This document shows, piece after piece, positions 6,746-17,093 of a stretch of 64,000 nt of DNA; the first letter of the stretch is position 1, and each line of letters starts with the position of its first letter. The DNA is taken from assembly GCA_001828855.1 (NCBI GenBank), contig MHZT01000015.1:1-64000 (forward strand), read 5' to 3'. This stretch comes from Rhodobacterales bacterium RIFCSPHIGHO2_02_FULL_62_130 (GTDB lineage: Bacteria; Pseudomonadota; Alphaproteobacteria; Rhodobacterales; Rhodobacteraceae). The notes under the pieces are model-generated. The model did not search any database and was not told the origin of the DNA. It saw nothing but the letters and a program-made list of their open reading frames with translations. Made by a program: the position numbers and the translations under genes.

Positions 6746-9382
6746 ATGCGCGGCGAAAGACTGGCAGCGGAAATTATGGCCTTGGACGTGTTGGTAAATG
6801 GTAAGGTGCTGGATCACCGCTCGGATGATCCGACGCTTGAAATTCTGTTCCGCGACTTCGAACGCTCGAAAATTGCGACGCTGCGCGAGGCGCTGCTGGC
6901 ACGGCCCCTGCGCTATTCGATGCTGTATTTCGTGTTGATGCTGCTGTGGACGGCGGCGCTGTCCTATGGCTCGGCCTTGCAGCCTCTGGTCGGCTTTGCC
7001 ACCGACATGACGCCACATGCGTCCCAGATCCTGCTGGTGGTTGGCCTGCTGATCTATCCCCGGCGCTGGCTCTGGGTTCCGGTGCTTGGCTATTGCCTTG
7101 TGTTTCCGATCGGATTTCTGACCGGCTCTTCCCTGCGCGAGGCCTGGGCCTTCAACCCTCTGGTGACGACCGACATGATCGGGGTGCATTTCGCGCTGCA
7201 TCTGGCCAGCGGCGTGCTGGCTGGCGCTGCGGCGCGCGCGATCAGCGCGGCCCTGCACCGGATGCTGGCGCCCTATCACGCCGATTTGCTCGGTTCGGCA
7301 AGCATGGCGCTGATTTTTGCGGTGATGGCGCTGCCTTTGCCGGTGCTGCTTGATCTTTATGTCAGCGCGCTTCCGGCTGCGGATCGGGCGGCCCTCGGGT
7401 TCGGGCCAACATTTGTGCATGAGGTTGCGGTCAATATCTGGCGCAATGCGGCGGCCATTTCGGCGCTTTTGCTGGCGGTTCTGTCGCGCCCCACGTCGCG
7501 GCAGATTGTGATCGGGCTTGGCATGGCGCTTTGCTTTCCACTATTGGGCCTTGCGACCCAGCACGGCATCACGATGTATCCCGAGATGGATGTCTGCCTG
7601 CTGGCGCTGGCGCTTGTTTTTGTGCTGCCGGTTCCTGCCGCGCTGATTGCGTGGCTGGCGGGCATTCCGGTCTTTGCCATGATGACCGGCACGTTCCTGA
7701 CCCATAGCGTGCTGGCCTTGCCCCAAGATAGCTGGATGCAAGGCTATGCCCTGCTGGCGATGATGATGACGGTCTATGCCGCGATCCTGCGCGACCTGTC
7801 GCAGCACAGCGCCCGCGCGCGCGACTCCGGGATGCGGCGGCTGAACCGGGTGCGTGATTTTGCCGATGTCGGGCTTTTGTCGTTCAATCTGTCGCAGGGC
7901 CATTACCGCGCCAATTCCGCTGCGGCGCGGATCATCGGCATGGCGCAAACCGGCAATGTATCCGACTTTATCGCGCAGTTCGAAACCGATGCCGCCGCCG
8001 AAGTCAGCCATGCCCTGCGTCCGCAAGGCGGGGACAGCATCAACCTGCTTTTGCGCCGCGTTCAACCGCATGACAGGAAAACCGTGCAATTCCTGCGCTT
8101 TTTCCTGTGGTACGAAACCGCCCCCAGCCATGAAAAGGTTGCCTATGGTCTGGTGCTGGATACCACGCGGGAACATGAACAGGCGCAAATCCTGTCCGAT
8201 ACTCTGGCGAAATTGAAATCCAAGCAGGAACGCCAGACCCAGTTGTTCTCGATCATCTCGCACGAGTTGCGGACACCGGCGGCGGTTATCTCGATGCTGC
8301 TGGACGATCTCGATCGGCCGGACCACCTGCCCCAGACCAAGCGGCAGTTGCGCGATGCCACCGATCAATTGCTGTCAACGCTGGCCGATATGCGCCAGAC
8401 GGTGAACCCGTCGCAGAACCTGCCCGTCCGCCGTGTGCCTTACACACCGGCAGAACTGGCGGAGTCGATCCGCAACATGCTGGAACCACAGGCAAAACTG
8501 GCGGGAATCTCGATACGGATCGTGCTTGGTCCCGACGCGCACCGCTTTCGTCTGGGCGATACGGTGCGGTTGCGCCAAGCCATCACCAACCTTGTCCGCA
8601 ACGCGATCATTCATTCCAAAGGCAGCGATATCCGCATTGCGTTCCACGCCCGCACCGACGCTGGCACAGCCTTGCCGGTCAGCGTCTGGAAGGTGATGGA
8701 CAACGGCATCGGCATTCCCGAAGATCAGGTCGAACGCTTGTTCCAGCCCTTCGAGCGGGGCGGGGCCGATCCGCGCAAGCAGGCCGATGGCAGCGGCCTT
8801 GGGCTTTATATCTGCAAAAGCTCGGTCGAGATTCTGGGCGGCACGATCCGTCATTTCACCCCGCAGGGCGGCGGCAGCGGCTATGTGATCGAACTGCCCG
8901 AAGCCATCGCCAGCGAGTCCGAACTGGCCGAAAAATCCCGCCGCGACGCCAATGTCACGCCGGAAAACTTCCCCTCGATCTATGTGCTGCTGGCCGAGGA
9001 CAACAAACTGGTCGCCGAGGTGACCCAAGCCCAGCTTTCGCGCTTTATCGGGCGGGTCGATGTGGTGGAAAATGGCCTGCAAGCCTTGGACAGCATCGCC
9101 GCAAACAAACCCGACATCCTGATCACCGATCTGTTCATGCCGGAAATGGATGGCGACGAACTCGTCCGCACGCTACGCCAGCGCGGTTTCAACCTGCCGG
9201 TGATCGGCCTGACCGCCGCCGTCGTAGGCGATGACATGGACCGCTTCCGCGCCGTGGGCGTCGACACCGTGATGAGCAAACCCATCGATCTGGCAACGCT
9301 GCGCCGCATGATTCTGGATTTCCTCAGCCCGCCGGACATCCATCCCGAGACGGCCGCACCCAAAGACCAAAGCCGCGCCTGA
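6746..9382 (+). CDS. Membrane hybrid sensor histidine kinase / response regulator
   Basis: The 878-residue product starts with a hydrophobic region of about eight membrane segments (roughly residues 40-350), MASE-like in layout but not clearly assigned. A divergent PAS-like segment follows, then a HisKA domain with phospho-accepting His in SIISHELRTP (H506), and a HATPase domain with NLVRNAIIHS, DNGIGIP and GSGLGLYICKS. A C-terminal receiver domain has the phospho-acceptor Asp in ITDLFMPEMDG (D795) and the conserved Lys in MSKP. It senses an unknown membrane signal and phosphorylates itself and its receiver; a downstream phosphotransfer partner is not adjacent. The frame is open back to 6653, and an ATG at 6776 is also possible. 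It is the first chromosomal gene after the element. Confidence 0.85.
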   Translation: MRGERLAAEIMALDVLVNGKVLDHRSDDPTLEILFRDFERSKIATLREALLARPLRYSMLYFVLMLLWTAALSYGSALQPLVGFATDMTPHASQILLVVGLLIYPRRWLWVPVLGYCLVFPIGFLTGSSLREAWAFNPLVTTDMIGVHFALHLASGVLAGAAARAISAALHRMLAPYHADLLGSASMALIFAVMALPLPVLLDLYVSALPAADRAALGFGPTFVHEVAVNIWRNAAAISALLLAVLSRPTSRQIVIGLGMALCFPLLGLATQHGITMYPEMDVCLLALALVFVLPVPAALIAWLAGIPVFAMMTGTFLTHSVLALPQDSWMQGYALLAMMMTVYAAILRDLSQHSARARDSGMRRLNRVRDFADVGLLSFNLSQGHYRANSAAARIIGMAQTGNVSDFIAQFETDAAAEVSHALRPQGGDSINLLLRRVQPHDRKTVQFLRFFLWYETAPSHEKVAYGLVLDTTREHEQAQILSDTLAKLKSKQERQTQLFSIISHELRTPAAVISMLLDDLDRPDHLPQTKRQLRDATDQLLSTLADMRQTVNPSQNLPVRRVPYTPAELAESIRNMLEPQAKLAGISIRIVLGPDAHRFRLGDTVRLRQAITNLVRNAIIHSKGSDIRIAFHARTDAGTALPVSVWKVMDNGIGIPEDQVERLFQPFERGGADPRKQADGSGLGLYICKSSVEILGGTIRHFTPQGGGSGYVIELPEAIASESELAEKSRRDANVTPENFPSIYVLLAEDNKLVAEVTQAQLSRFIGRVDVVENGLQALDSIAANKPDILITDLFMPEMDGDELVRTLRQRGFNLPVIGLTAAVVGDDMDRFRAVGVDTVMSKPIDLATLRRMILDFLSPPDIHPETAAPKDQSRA

Positions 9383-9423
9383 TACGCCCCCACCCGTCGC
9401 GCGGGCGAAGGCGCAAGAACGGC

Positions 9424-9666
9424 TCAGGCCTTGGCTTCAAGCGCCGCAATCCGCGCCGCAAGGGCAGCATTTTCTTCGCGCGCCTTTTGTGCCATCAGGC
9501 GCACCGCGTCGAACTCCTCGCGGGTGACGAAATCGCGGTCGGCCATCCAGCGGTCGATGAAACCCTTCATCGCCGTTTCGGCTTCGGTCTTGGCACCCTG
9601 CGCGACGCCCATCGCGTTGGTCATCAGTTTCGACATGTCGTCGAAGAACTTGTTTCCGGCCTGCAT
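9424..9666 (-). CDS. ubiK: UbiK-like accessory factor (BMFP domain)
   Basis: The protein has 80 residues. The N-terminal half is amphipathic, with the FFDDMSKLMTNAMG segment seen in this family. The C-terminal third is a short coiled coil (about 50-79) with the family pattern EEFDAVR followed by AREENAALAARIAALE. In enterobacteria UbiK helps the ubiquinone biosynthesis complex associate with lipids, and the same role is inferred here. The gene is divergent from lgt with about 150 bp between. Confidence 0.8.
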   Translation of the reverse strand: MQAGNKFFDDMSKLMTNAMGVAQGAKTEAETAMKGFIDRWMADRDFVTREEFDAVRLMAQKAREENAALAARIAALEAKA

Positions 9667-9815
9667 GATTGGCCCCCTTTCGTTAGCCCTCTATATGGTC
9701 TGACCACGCGCGCGGGGCAAGATGCCGCTCTGCCGCAATCCTGCCCGTGCTGCACGACGTTGACATCCCCTGCCCGCTCTTGGACAACCAAGCCGCAGCC
9801 AAACGGAAAGCGCCC

Positions 9816-10694
9816 ATGTCCTATATCCCCTTCCCCGACATCTCGCCCGAGATTTTCTCGGTGGACATCGGCCCCGTCACCCTTGCGCTGCGCTGGTATG
9901 CGCTGGCCTATATCGTCGGGCTGATCGCGGGCTGGAAGCTGATCGTGCGGATGCTGGCGACGCCACGGCTCTGGGCCAGCACGCCCCCCGCCACCGCCGA
10001 GCAGATCGAGCGCTTGCTGACTTGGGTGATCTTCGGCGTCATCCTTGGCGGGCGTCTGGGCTATGTGCTGTTCTACCAACCCGCCTTTTTCCTGCAGAAC
10101 CCGTCGCAAATCCTGCGGGTCTGGGAGGGCGGCATGTCCTTCCACGGCGGCTTTCTGGGTGTCGCAGTGGCGGGCGCACTGTTCTGCTGGCGCGAGAAAA
10201 TCCCGATGCTGCCTATGGCCGATCTGATGGCCGCTGTCGCCCCCATCGGGCTTTTCCTTGGCCGCCTTGCCAATTTCATCAACGCCGAACTCTGGGGCCG
10301 CGCCACCACTATGCCTTGGGGCGTCGCCTTCCCCGGCGAGGCTGCCCAGACCTGCGAAGGCGTCCTCACCGTCTGCGCCCGCCATCCCAGCCAACTCTAC
10401 GAGGCCGCACTGGAGGGTCTGCTGCTGTTTGCCGCCCTGACCCTGCTGATCTGGCGTGCAGGCTGGTTGCGCTTTCCGGGCCGCATCGCGGGGCTGTTCT
10501 TTGCGGGCTATGGTCTGGCCCGCTTTGTGGTCGAGTTTTTCCGCCAACCCGACGCGCAATTCATCTCCGAAGGCAACCCGCTGGGCCTTGCCCTGCACGC
10601 GGGCGGCTACGGGTTGACCATGGGGCAAATCCTGACCCTGCCGATGATCGTGGCCGGCGTCTGGTTCATCGCCCGCGCCCGCCGCAACGCATGA
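9816..10694 (+). CDS. lgt: Prolipoprotein diacylglyceryl transferase
   Basis: This 292-residue inner-membrane enzyme transfers diacylglycerol from phosphatidylglycerol to the lipobox cysteine of prolipoproteins, the first step of lipoprotein maturation. Seven hydrophobic segments are visible. The family signature [15 protein letters not shown] is near residue 148, and the conserved MSFHGGFLG segment near 108. RHPSQLYEA, close to the C-terminal third, is also typical. The ATG at 9816 gives the usual N-terminus [12 protein letters not shown]; the frame opens earlier, at 9747, but that part is not family-like. Its stop overlaps the ATG of the next gene (ATGA), indicating translational coupling. 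Confidence 0.95.
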   Translation: MSYIPFPDISPEIFSVDIGPVTLALRWYALAYIVGLIAGWKLIVRMLATPRLWASTPPATAEQIERLLTWVIFGVILGGRLGYVLFYQPAFFLQNPSQILRVWEGGMSFHGGFLGVAVAGALFCWREKIPMLPMADLMAAVAPIGLFLGRLANFINAELWGRATTMPWGVAFPGEAAQTCEGVLTVCARHPSQLYEAALEGLLLFAALTLLIWRAGWLRFPGRIAGLFFAGYGLARFVVEFFRQPDAQFISEGNPLGLALHAGGYGLTMGQILTLPMIVAGVWFIARARRNA

Positions 10695-11773
10695 CTCCGC
10701 TGGCTGCCCTGCTGGCCCGCCGCATTGCGCTGACGGGTCCGATCACATTGGCCGACTATATGGCCGATTGCCTGATGCACCCTGACCACGGCTATTACGC
10801 CACCCGCGATCCCTTTGGCGCTGCGGGCGATTTCACCACCGCCCCCGAGATCAGCCAGATGTTCGGCGAATTGCTGGGCCTGTGCCTTGCCCAAAGCTGG
10901 CTTGACCAAGGCGCTCCCCCCGCCTTTACGCTGGCCGAGCTTGGCCCCGGTCGCGGCACGCTGATGGCCGATGTGCTGCGCGCCACCGCCCGCGTGCCGG
11001 GCTTTCATGCGGCGGCCCGTGTGTGTCTGGTGGAAACCTCGCCCACCTTGCGCGCCCGTCAGCGCGCCACCCTTGGCAGCCATCCCGTGATCTGGCTGGA
11101 CCGCGCCGAGGATCTGCCCGACGCCCCGCTTTACCTGCTGGCGAACGAGTTTTTCGACGCCCTGCCGATCCGCCAGTTTACCCGCGATGCGAAGGGCTGG
11201 CGCGAAACCATGGTCGGGCTGACGGGCGATCGGCTGACGCTTGGCCTGTCCTCCCCCGCCCCGATTGCCGCGCTTGACCACCGCCTGCACGACACAAACG
11301 CCGGTGACATCGTAGAGCTTTGCCCCGCCGCCCCCGCCATTATGGCGGCCATGGCCAGCCGGATCGCGGAGCACGGCGGCCTTGCCCTGATTGTCGATTA
11401 CGGCGGCTGGATCTCGCGCGGGGATACCTTTCAGGCCCTGCAAAACCACGCCTTCACCGATCCCCTTGCCGCCCCCGGCGAGGCCGACCTGACCGCCCAT
11501 GTCGATTTTGCGGCCCTTGCCGCCGCAAGCGCCCCTGCGGCCAGCGCCTACACCACCCAAGGCGCGCTGCTGACAGCCCTTGGCCTGCACCAGCGCAGCG
11601 CCGCCCTTGCCACCCGCCTGACCGGACCTGCGCTTGCCGGCCACCACGCCGCCACACACCGCTTGACCGCCGATGCGGAAATGGGACAGTTGTTCAAGGC
11701 GCTGGCGGTCTATCCCGCCCGCGCCCCCCAGCCCGCCGGTTTCCCCCATGCCCCGGAACACCCTGATGCTTGA
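10691..11773 (+). CDS. Class I SAM-dependent methyltransferase, MidA/NDUFAF7 family
   Basis: This protein of 360 residues is in the usual size range for the family. The SAM-binding motif [16 protein letters not shown] is near residue 80, preceded by the family N-terminal pattern with [37 protein letters not shown], around 155, is also diagnostic. The eukaryotic relative NDUFAF7 methylates an arginine of a complex I subunit; the bacterial target is not established. The gene overlaps lgt at the start and pgeF at the end, so lgt, this gene and pgeF form an operon. Confidence 0.9.
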   Translation: MTPLAALLARRIALTGPITLADYMADCLMHPDHGYYATRDPFGAAGDFTTAPEISQMFGELLGLCLAQSWLDQGAPPAFTLAELGPGRGTLMADVLRATARVPGFHAAARVCLVETSPTLRARQRATLGSHPVIWLDRAEDLPDAPLYLLANEFFDALPIRQFTRDAKGWRETMVGLTGDRLTLGLSSPAPIAALDHRLHDTNAGDIVELCPAAPAIMAAMASRIAEHGGLALIVDYGGWISRGDTFQALQNHAFTDPLAAPGEADLTAHVDFAALAAASAPAASAYTTQGALLTALGLHQRSAALATRLTGPALAGHHAATHRLTADAEMGQLFKALAVYPARAPQPAGFPHAPEHPDA

Positions 11774-12515
11774 GATTCTGACCTCTGACGCGCTGCCCGT
11801 CCGGCATGGCTTTTTCACCCGCAAGGGTGGTGCGTCCTCGGGCATCTTCGCGGGGCTGAACTGCGGCCCCGGTTCCTCCGACCAATCCGAGATTGTCGCC
11901 ATCAACCGCGCCCGCGTGGCCGAGGCGATGGGCGTCGCCCCCGACCATCTTGTGACCGTCCATCAGGTTCATTCCGCCGATGCCGTCACCGTCACCGGCC
12001 CGCTTGCCGACCGCCCGCGCGCCGATGCGCTGGTCACCGCCACCCCCGGCGTGGCGCTTGCCGTGCTGACCGCCGATTGCCAGCCCGTGCTGTTTGCCGA
12101 TCCGCGCGCGCAGGTGATCGGGGCCGCCCATGCCGGTTGGCGCGGCGCGCATGAAGGCGTGCTGGAGGCAACGCTGGACGCCATGGAAGCCCTTGGCGCG
12201 CAGCGGGACAACATCGCCGCCGTGATCGGCCCCACCATCTCGCAAGCCGCCTACGAGGTCGGCCCCGAATTCTATGAAACCTTCACCGACGACGATCCCG
12301 CCATGCGCCGCTTCTTCGCCAATGGCGCGGGCGACCGCATGCTGTTCGACCTGCCCGCCTATGGCCTGTTCCGCCTGCGCGCCGCGGGGGTGGGCCATGC
12401 CGAATGGACGCGGCATTGCACCTATGCCGATCCGGCGCGGTTCTATTCCTATCGCCGCACCACCCATGCCAAAGAGGCCGACTATGGCCGCCTGATTTCG
12501 GTGATCCGGCTTTGA
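11766..12515 (+). CDS. pgeF: PgeF/YfiH family purine nucleoside phosphorylase (polyphenol oxidase family)
   Basis: The 249-residue enzyme has the family motifs HGFFTRKGG at the N-terminus, VHQVHS, ADCQPVLFAD and AAHAGWRG, and a late CTYADPARFYSYRR. The His and Cys residues of these motifs bind zinc. Members have been shown to act on purine nucleosides and to help proofread peptidoglycan precursors; older annotation calls them laccase or polyphenol oxidase. The start at 11766 gives MLEILTSD; an in-frame ATG at 11748 would add six residues. It overlaps the end of the methyltransferase gene by 8 bases. Confidence 0.9.
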   Translation: MLEILTSDALPVRHGFFTRKGGASSGIFAGLNCGPGSSDQSEIVAINRARVAEAMGVAPDHLVTVHQVHSADAVTVTGPLADRPRADALVTATPGVALAVLTADCQPVLFADPRAQVIGAAHAGWRGAHEGVLEATLDAMEALGAQRDNIAAVIGPTISQAAYEVGPEFYETFTDDDPAMRRFFANGAGDRMLFDLPAYGLFRLRAAGVGHAEWTRHCTYADPARFYSYRRTTHAKEADYGRLISVIRL

Positions 12516-12774
12516 TCAGGGCAACAGATGGGCAATCACCGCCCATCGCCCGCCACAATTACTGAAACAATCCGCCCCTGCGCTGCAGGATTATCCCCAA
12601 TACATGAAATAATGCCTGCGTTTCAACGCCTTGCGGAACATGGCATGGCCGCCACAATCAGGCCGCATATTCTCATAGAAATTCTGCTTTTGCGGGAAAA
12701 GCGCCAAACCCTTGCCGCAAATACCCGTCAAATTCATCTCAAGGTCGCAAGACACGCAGCAGCAGGAGATGAAG

Positions 12775-12924
12775 ATGCAAAAGCAACCCCGTTGGATGAA
12801 ATCCGTGATCGCCGCCGCCAATGAAATTCAGGTGGCCCTGCCTTGGGCGCGCAGCACCCGCCGCCGTCCGGCCGCGCTGCAATCCACCGCCTCGGCCAAG
12901 CCCGTGGCCATCGCCGCCCGCTAA
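12775..12924 (+). CDS. Small cationic protein, 49 residues, unknown function
   Basis: An AGGAG at 12764-12768 is 6 bases before the ATG at 12775, good spacing for translation. An in-frame ATG at 12769 is too close to it. The product is short and basic: it starts MQKQPRWMKSVI, has a central ALPWARSTRRRP patch, and ends AIAAR. It has no membrane segment and no cysteine. A strong terminator follows 16 bases after the stop. The isolated position with its own ribosome site and terminator supports a real monocistronic gene. Its function was not recognised; nucleic-acid binding is possible from charge alone. Confidence 0.65.
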   Translation: MQKQPRWMKSVIAAANEIQVALPWARSTRRRPAALQSTASAKPVAIAAR

Positions 12925-12940
12925 GCCCGCCGCCATTCCT

Positions 12941-12974
12941 GCAAACGGGGCCAGAGCTTTCTGGCCCCGTTTGC
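12941..12974 (+). terminator. Terminator of the small-protein gene
   Basis: A perfect 15-bp stem (GCAAACGGGGCCAGA with its complement) encloses the loop GCTT. The base of the stem carries AAAC/GTTT and is followed by TTAT, so the T tract is weak, but the stem is very stable. Confidence 0.75.
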
Positions 12975-13273
12975 TTATGTGATTCGCGCAGCAAAGCGTG
13001 ATTGCCCAAGCCCGCGCAACAATCGCGGCAAATGCCGCCAACCGTTCCGGCACCCTACAGCAATTGAGCTAAATCTTTGACACCTTGCCCGATCTTCGCC
13101 ATGTTCCCCTTTACAGAAGTCATTCTGTGAAAACCGGTGGTTCCGGGATTGGTAAGACCGCAAGGCACACCCCGAACCCCAAGGTTGACGCTCGGTCAAG
13201 GCCGCCCCGGTGCTCCTCTGGCATCACATGGGGCGGCCTGAACTTTTGGCGGCTCCGGTTTGGGAAAACGCGC
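12975..13273. other. Gene-free stretch between the small gene and lrp
   Basis: No coding region or RNA gene is recognised. The one structure is a 10-bp hairpin, AGGCCGCCCC at 13199-13208 with GGGGCGGCCT at 13230-13239. Its loop is 21 bases and it is followed on the + strand by GAACTTTT. It lies 35 bases after the lrp stop and may end that transcript, although the minus strand has no T run. Confidence 0.4.
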
Positions 13274-13774
13274 TCAGGCGATGCGCGACAGGCGGGCCTC
13301 AAGCACATCAAAGGGCAGGCCCGGTTCATCCTTGGCGCAGCGGATCACCAGCGATGTTTTCACATTCGCCACGTTTTCCGCTTTCAACAACTGCTCGGTC
13401 AGAAAGCTTTGAAAGCTGGACAGATCGGGGGCCACGCATTTCAGGATAAAGTCGATCTCGCCGTTCAGCATATGGCACTCGCGCACCAAGGGCCACGCGC
13501 GGCAGCGGGCCTCAAAGGTCGAAAGGTCCGCCTCGGCCTGACTTTGCAGCCGCACCATCGCAAAAACCTGCACCTCGAACCCCAGCTCGCGCGCGTCAAT
13601 GTCGGCGTGATAGCCCTTGATATAGCCTGCCTCCTCCAGCGTCCGCACACGGCGCAGGCAGGGCGGGGCGGAAATCCCGACGCGGCTGGCCAGTTCGACG
13701 TTCGTCATGCGCCCGTCGGCCTGAAGTTCAGCCAAGATACGACGATCGATGGGGTCCAGCTTTGATACGGCCAT
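13274..13774 (-). CDS. Lrp/AsnC family transcriptional regulator
   Basis: This 166-residue regulator is the standard length. An N-terminal winged helix (about 1-60) carries LDPIDRRILAELQADGR and the recognition helix in ELASRVGISAPPCLRRVRTLEE. A C-terminal RAM/AsnC ligand domain follows, with ECHMLNGEIDFILK. Such proteins sense amino acids and form octamers that wrap DNA. It is divergent from trxB with 173 bp between, and two phased repeats in that space probably bind it. The effector is unknown. A long frame on the opposite strand is a shadow. Confidence 0.9.
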   Translation of the reverse strand: MAVSKLDPIDRRILAELQADGRMTNVELASRVGISAPPCLRRVRTLEEAGYIKGYHADIDARELGFEVQVFAMVRLQSQAEADLSTFEARCRAWPLVRECHMLNGEIDFILKCVAPDLSSFQSFLTEQLLKAENVANVKTSLVIRCAKDEPGLPFDVLEARLSRIA

Positions 13775-13816
13775 TTGGGCTCTCCTTTGGCCGCTTGAAT
13801 AGGCTTTAGCGCCACT

Positions 13817-14886
<1,070 letters not shown>

Positions 14887-14901
14887 GGCGGAATAGCGTC
14901 A

Positions 14902-14923
14902 CCCCGCCCCATCGCGGGCGGGG
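14902..14923 (+). terminator. GC-rich hairpin after trxB
   Basis: CCCCGCCC at 14902-14909 pairs with GGGCGGGG at 14916-14923 around a 6-base loop, 16 bases after the trxB stop. There is no T run, so it may protect the 3' end rather than terminate by itself. Confidence 0.4.
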
Positions 14924-15077
14924 ACATCGTCCCAAATCCACTCAAATCCGCGGCATTTCCGCCCTATTTCCTTCAGAAAAACCCACATCCGCTTGAATTA
15001 TGTCCCGTTTCGGGGCTAGTGCCGCGCAGAACGGCGGGCTGGCCCCGCCCCAGCAATTCACAACACGCGAGCATCTC

Positions 15078-16784
15078 ATGGCCATTGCGAACCACGCCCC
15101 GATCCCGGAGCTGTATGTCTCCTACGAATCCGCCCAAAAGCTGAAGATCGAGGCGGGCAATCTGCCGTCCTGGGATCTGACCGCGCGTCAGGTGTGCGAC
15201 CTTGAACTGCTGATGAACGGCGGCTTCAACCCGCTGAAAGGCTTCCAGACCGAGGCCGATTACAACAACGTCGTCGAGAACATGCGGACCGCTGATGGCG
15301 CGCTGTGGCCGATCCCCGTCACGCTGGACGTGTCGGAAAAATTTGCCGAAGGCGTGGCCCCCGGTCAGGACATCGCCCTGCGCGACGCCGAAGGTGTGAT
15401 CCTTGCAATTATGTCCGTCACCGACAAATGGGTGCCGAACAAGGCGAACGAGGCTGAAAAGGTGTTCGGTGCCGACGATCTGGCCCACCCTGCCGTGAAC
15501 TACCTGCACAATGTCGCGGGTCCGGTCTATCTGGGCGGCCCCGTCACCGGCATCCAGCAGCCGGTTCACTATGATTTCAAAGCCCGCCGCGACACCCCGA
15601 ATGAACTCCGCGCCTATTTCCGCAAGATGGGCTGGCAGCGCGTCGTCGCCTTCCAGACCCGCAACCCGCTGCACCGCGCGCATCAGGAACTGACCTTCCG
15701 CGCCGCCAAAGAGGCGCAGGCCAACCTGCTGATCCACCCCGTCGTCGGCATGACCAAACCGGGCGACGTCGACCACTTCACCCGCGTGCGCTGCTACGAG
15801 GCGGTTCTGGACAAATACCCGCAATCCACCACGCATATGAGCCTGCTGAACCTTGCCATGCGCATGGGCGGCCCGCGCGAGGCGCTGTGGCATGCCATCA
15901 TCCGCAAGAACCACGGCCTGACCCATTTCATCGTGGGCCGCGATCACGCAGGCCCGGGCAAGAACAGCCAAGGCCAAGATTTCTACGACCCCTATGCCGC
16001 GCAAGTGCTTGTGGCAGAACATCAAAAAGAAATCGGCATCGAAATGGTCGATTTCAAACAGATGGTCTATGTGCAGGAACGCGCCCAGTATTTCCCGATT
16101 GACGAAGTGCCGGAAGGCACCACCGTTCTGGACATCTCCGGCACCGAACTGCGCCGCCGGTTGCGCGAAGGTCTGGAAATCCCGGAATGGTTCTCGTTCC
16201 CCGATGTGGTGGCCGAACTGCGCAAAACCTCTCCGGCGCGCGACAAGCAGGGCTTTACCGTGTTCTTCACCGGCCTGTCGGGTTCGGGCAAATCGACCAT
16301 CGCCAATGCTTTGATGGTGAAACTGATGGAGATGGGCGGGCGTCCGGTGACGCTGCTGGACGGCGATGTGGTGCGCAAACACCTGTCGTCTGAGTTGGGC
16401 TTCTCGAAAGAGCACCGCGACATCAACATCAAGCGCATCGGCTATGTCGCGTCGGAAATCACCAAGAACGGCGGCATTGCGATCTGCGCGCCGATCGCCC
16501 CCTACACCGCCACCCGCCGCGCCGTGCGCGAGATGATCGAAGCCTACGGCGCCTTCATCGAGGTGCATGTGGCAACATCGGTCGAGGAATGCGAACGCCG
16601 CGACCGCAAGGGCCTGTACAAGCTGGCGCGCGAAGGCAAGATCAAGGAATTCACCGGCATTTCAGACCCCTACGAGGCACCCGTGAAAGCCGAAATCGTG
16701 CTGGATACCGAAGGCACCGAGGTGGACCACTGCGCCCATCAGGTGATCCTGAAGCTGGAATCGCTGGGCCTGATCAAAGCCTGA
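15078..16784 (+). CDS. cysN/C-type sat-cysC: Bifunctional sulfate adenylyltransferase / adenylylsulfate kinase
   Basis: This is a fusion protein of 568 residues. The N-terminal two thirds form a homodimer-type ATP sulfurylase, with QTRNPLHRAHQE (about 193), GRDHAGPGK (about 288) and the PUA-like N-terminal domain. The C-terminal 190 residues are APS kinase, with Walker A GLSGSGKST at about 399 and the GLYKLAREG segment. Together they activate sulfate to APS and then PAPS for assimilation. The ATG at 15078 fits the family start MAIANHAPIPE; a longer frame begins at 15000. A terminator follows at once, so it is probably a single-gene unit. This fused form is known in alphaproteobacteria and differs from CysD/CysN. 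Confidence 0.93.
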   Translation: MAIANHAPIPELYVSYESAQKLKIEAGNLPSWDLTARQVCDLELLMNGGFNPLKGFQTEADYNNVVENMRTADGALWPIPVTLDVSEKFAEGVAPGQDIALRDAEGVILAIMSVTDKWVPNKANEAEKVFGADDLAHPAVNYLHNVAGPVYLGGPVTGIQQPVHYDFKARRDTPNELRAYFRKMGWQRVVAFQTRNPLHRAHQELTFRAAKEAQANLLIHPVVGMTKPGDVDHFTRVRCYEAVLDKYPQSTTHMSLLNLAMRMGGPREALWHAIIRKNHGLTHFIVGRDHAGPGKNSQGQDFYDPYAAQVLVAEHQKEIGIEMVDFKQMVYVQERAQYFPIDEVPEGTTVLDISGTELRRRLREGLEIPEWFSFPDVVAELRKTSPARDKQGFTVFFTGLSGSGKSTIANALMVKLMEMGGRPVTLLDGDVVRKHLSSELGFSKEHRDINIKRIGYVASEITKNGGIAICAPIAPYTATRRAVREMIEAYGAFIEVHVATSVEECERRDRKGLYKLAREGKIKEFTGISDPYEAPVKAEIVLDTEGTEVDHCAHQVILKLESLGLIKA

Positions 16785-16805
16785 TCGCCCGCACCCCATG
16801 ACAAA

Positions 16806-16832
16806 GGGCCGCCCCATCGGGGCGGCCCTTTT
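16806..16832 (+). terminator. Terminator after sat-cysC
   Basis: A 10-bp stem (GGGCCGCCCC at 16806-16815 with GGGGCGGCCC at 16819-16828) with loop ATC is followed by TTTT. It sits between converging genes and may also serve the DUF1150 transcript from the other side, which would run into AAA on this strand. Confidence 0.85.
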
Positions 16833-16856
16833 CCATTGCGCGCCCGAACGGGCCGC

Positions 16857-17084
16857 TTAATGCACCGATACCGGGGCCAGATCGTTTTCCCGCGCCAGCG
16901 CAAAGGCCAGCTTGCGGTCGGCCACCAAGGCCACCCGCGCACCATCGGGGCGATGCACGGCATAAACCTGCGCCAGATCCCCGACCTGGGATTGCAGCTC
17001 GGTCGGCAAGTCAGCCACCGCCACCGTGCGGACATAGACGATGGCGGTATCCGCTGCGGGCAAGCCATTGAATTTCATGTTCAT
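16857..17084 (-). CDS. DUF1150 family protein
   Basis: This is a 75-residue acidic protein with no membrane segment. The pattern with TAIVYVRTV, then ADLPTELQ and a late LVADRKLAFALARENDLAPVSVH, is that of DUF1150, a small family in alphaproteobacteria usually found beside Hsp20 genes. It lies 9 bases downstream of the Hsp20 gene on the same strand, so the two form a heat-shock operon. Its biochemical role is not known; it may act with the chaperone. Confidence 0.85.
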   Translation of the reverse strand: MNMKFNGLPAADTAIVYVRTVAVADLPTELQSQVGDLAQVYAVHRPDGARVALVADRKLAFALARENDLAPVSVH

Positions 17085-17093
17085 GTTAGCCTC

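Noticed and set aside
10022..10690. + strand frame running through lgt into the MidA-type gene
   Set aside because: The part before 10691 is out of frame with lgt and arginine/proline rich. Only the part from the ATG at 10691 is family-like.
12975..13273. Small structured RNA between the small gene and lrp
   Set aside because: There is only one 10-bp hairpin with a 21-base loop and no match to known RNA shapes such as SRP, 6S or a riboswitch.
14973..16568. Long minus-strand open frame opposite sat-cysC
   Set aside because: It is antisense to a gene with clear catalytic motifs. Its own translation is rich in His, Arg and Gly with no recognisable domain, typical of a shadow in GC-rich DNA.
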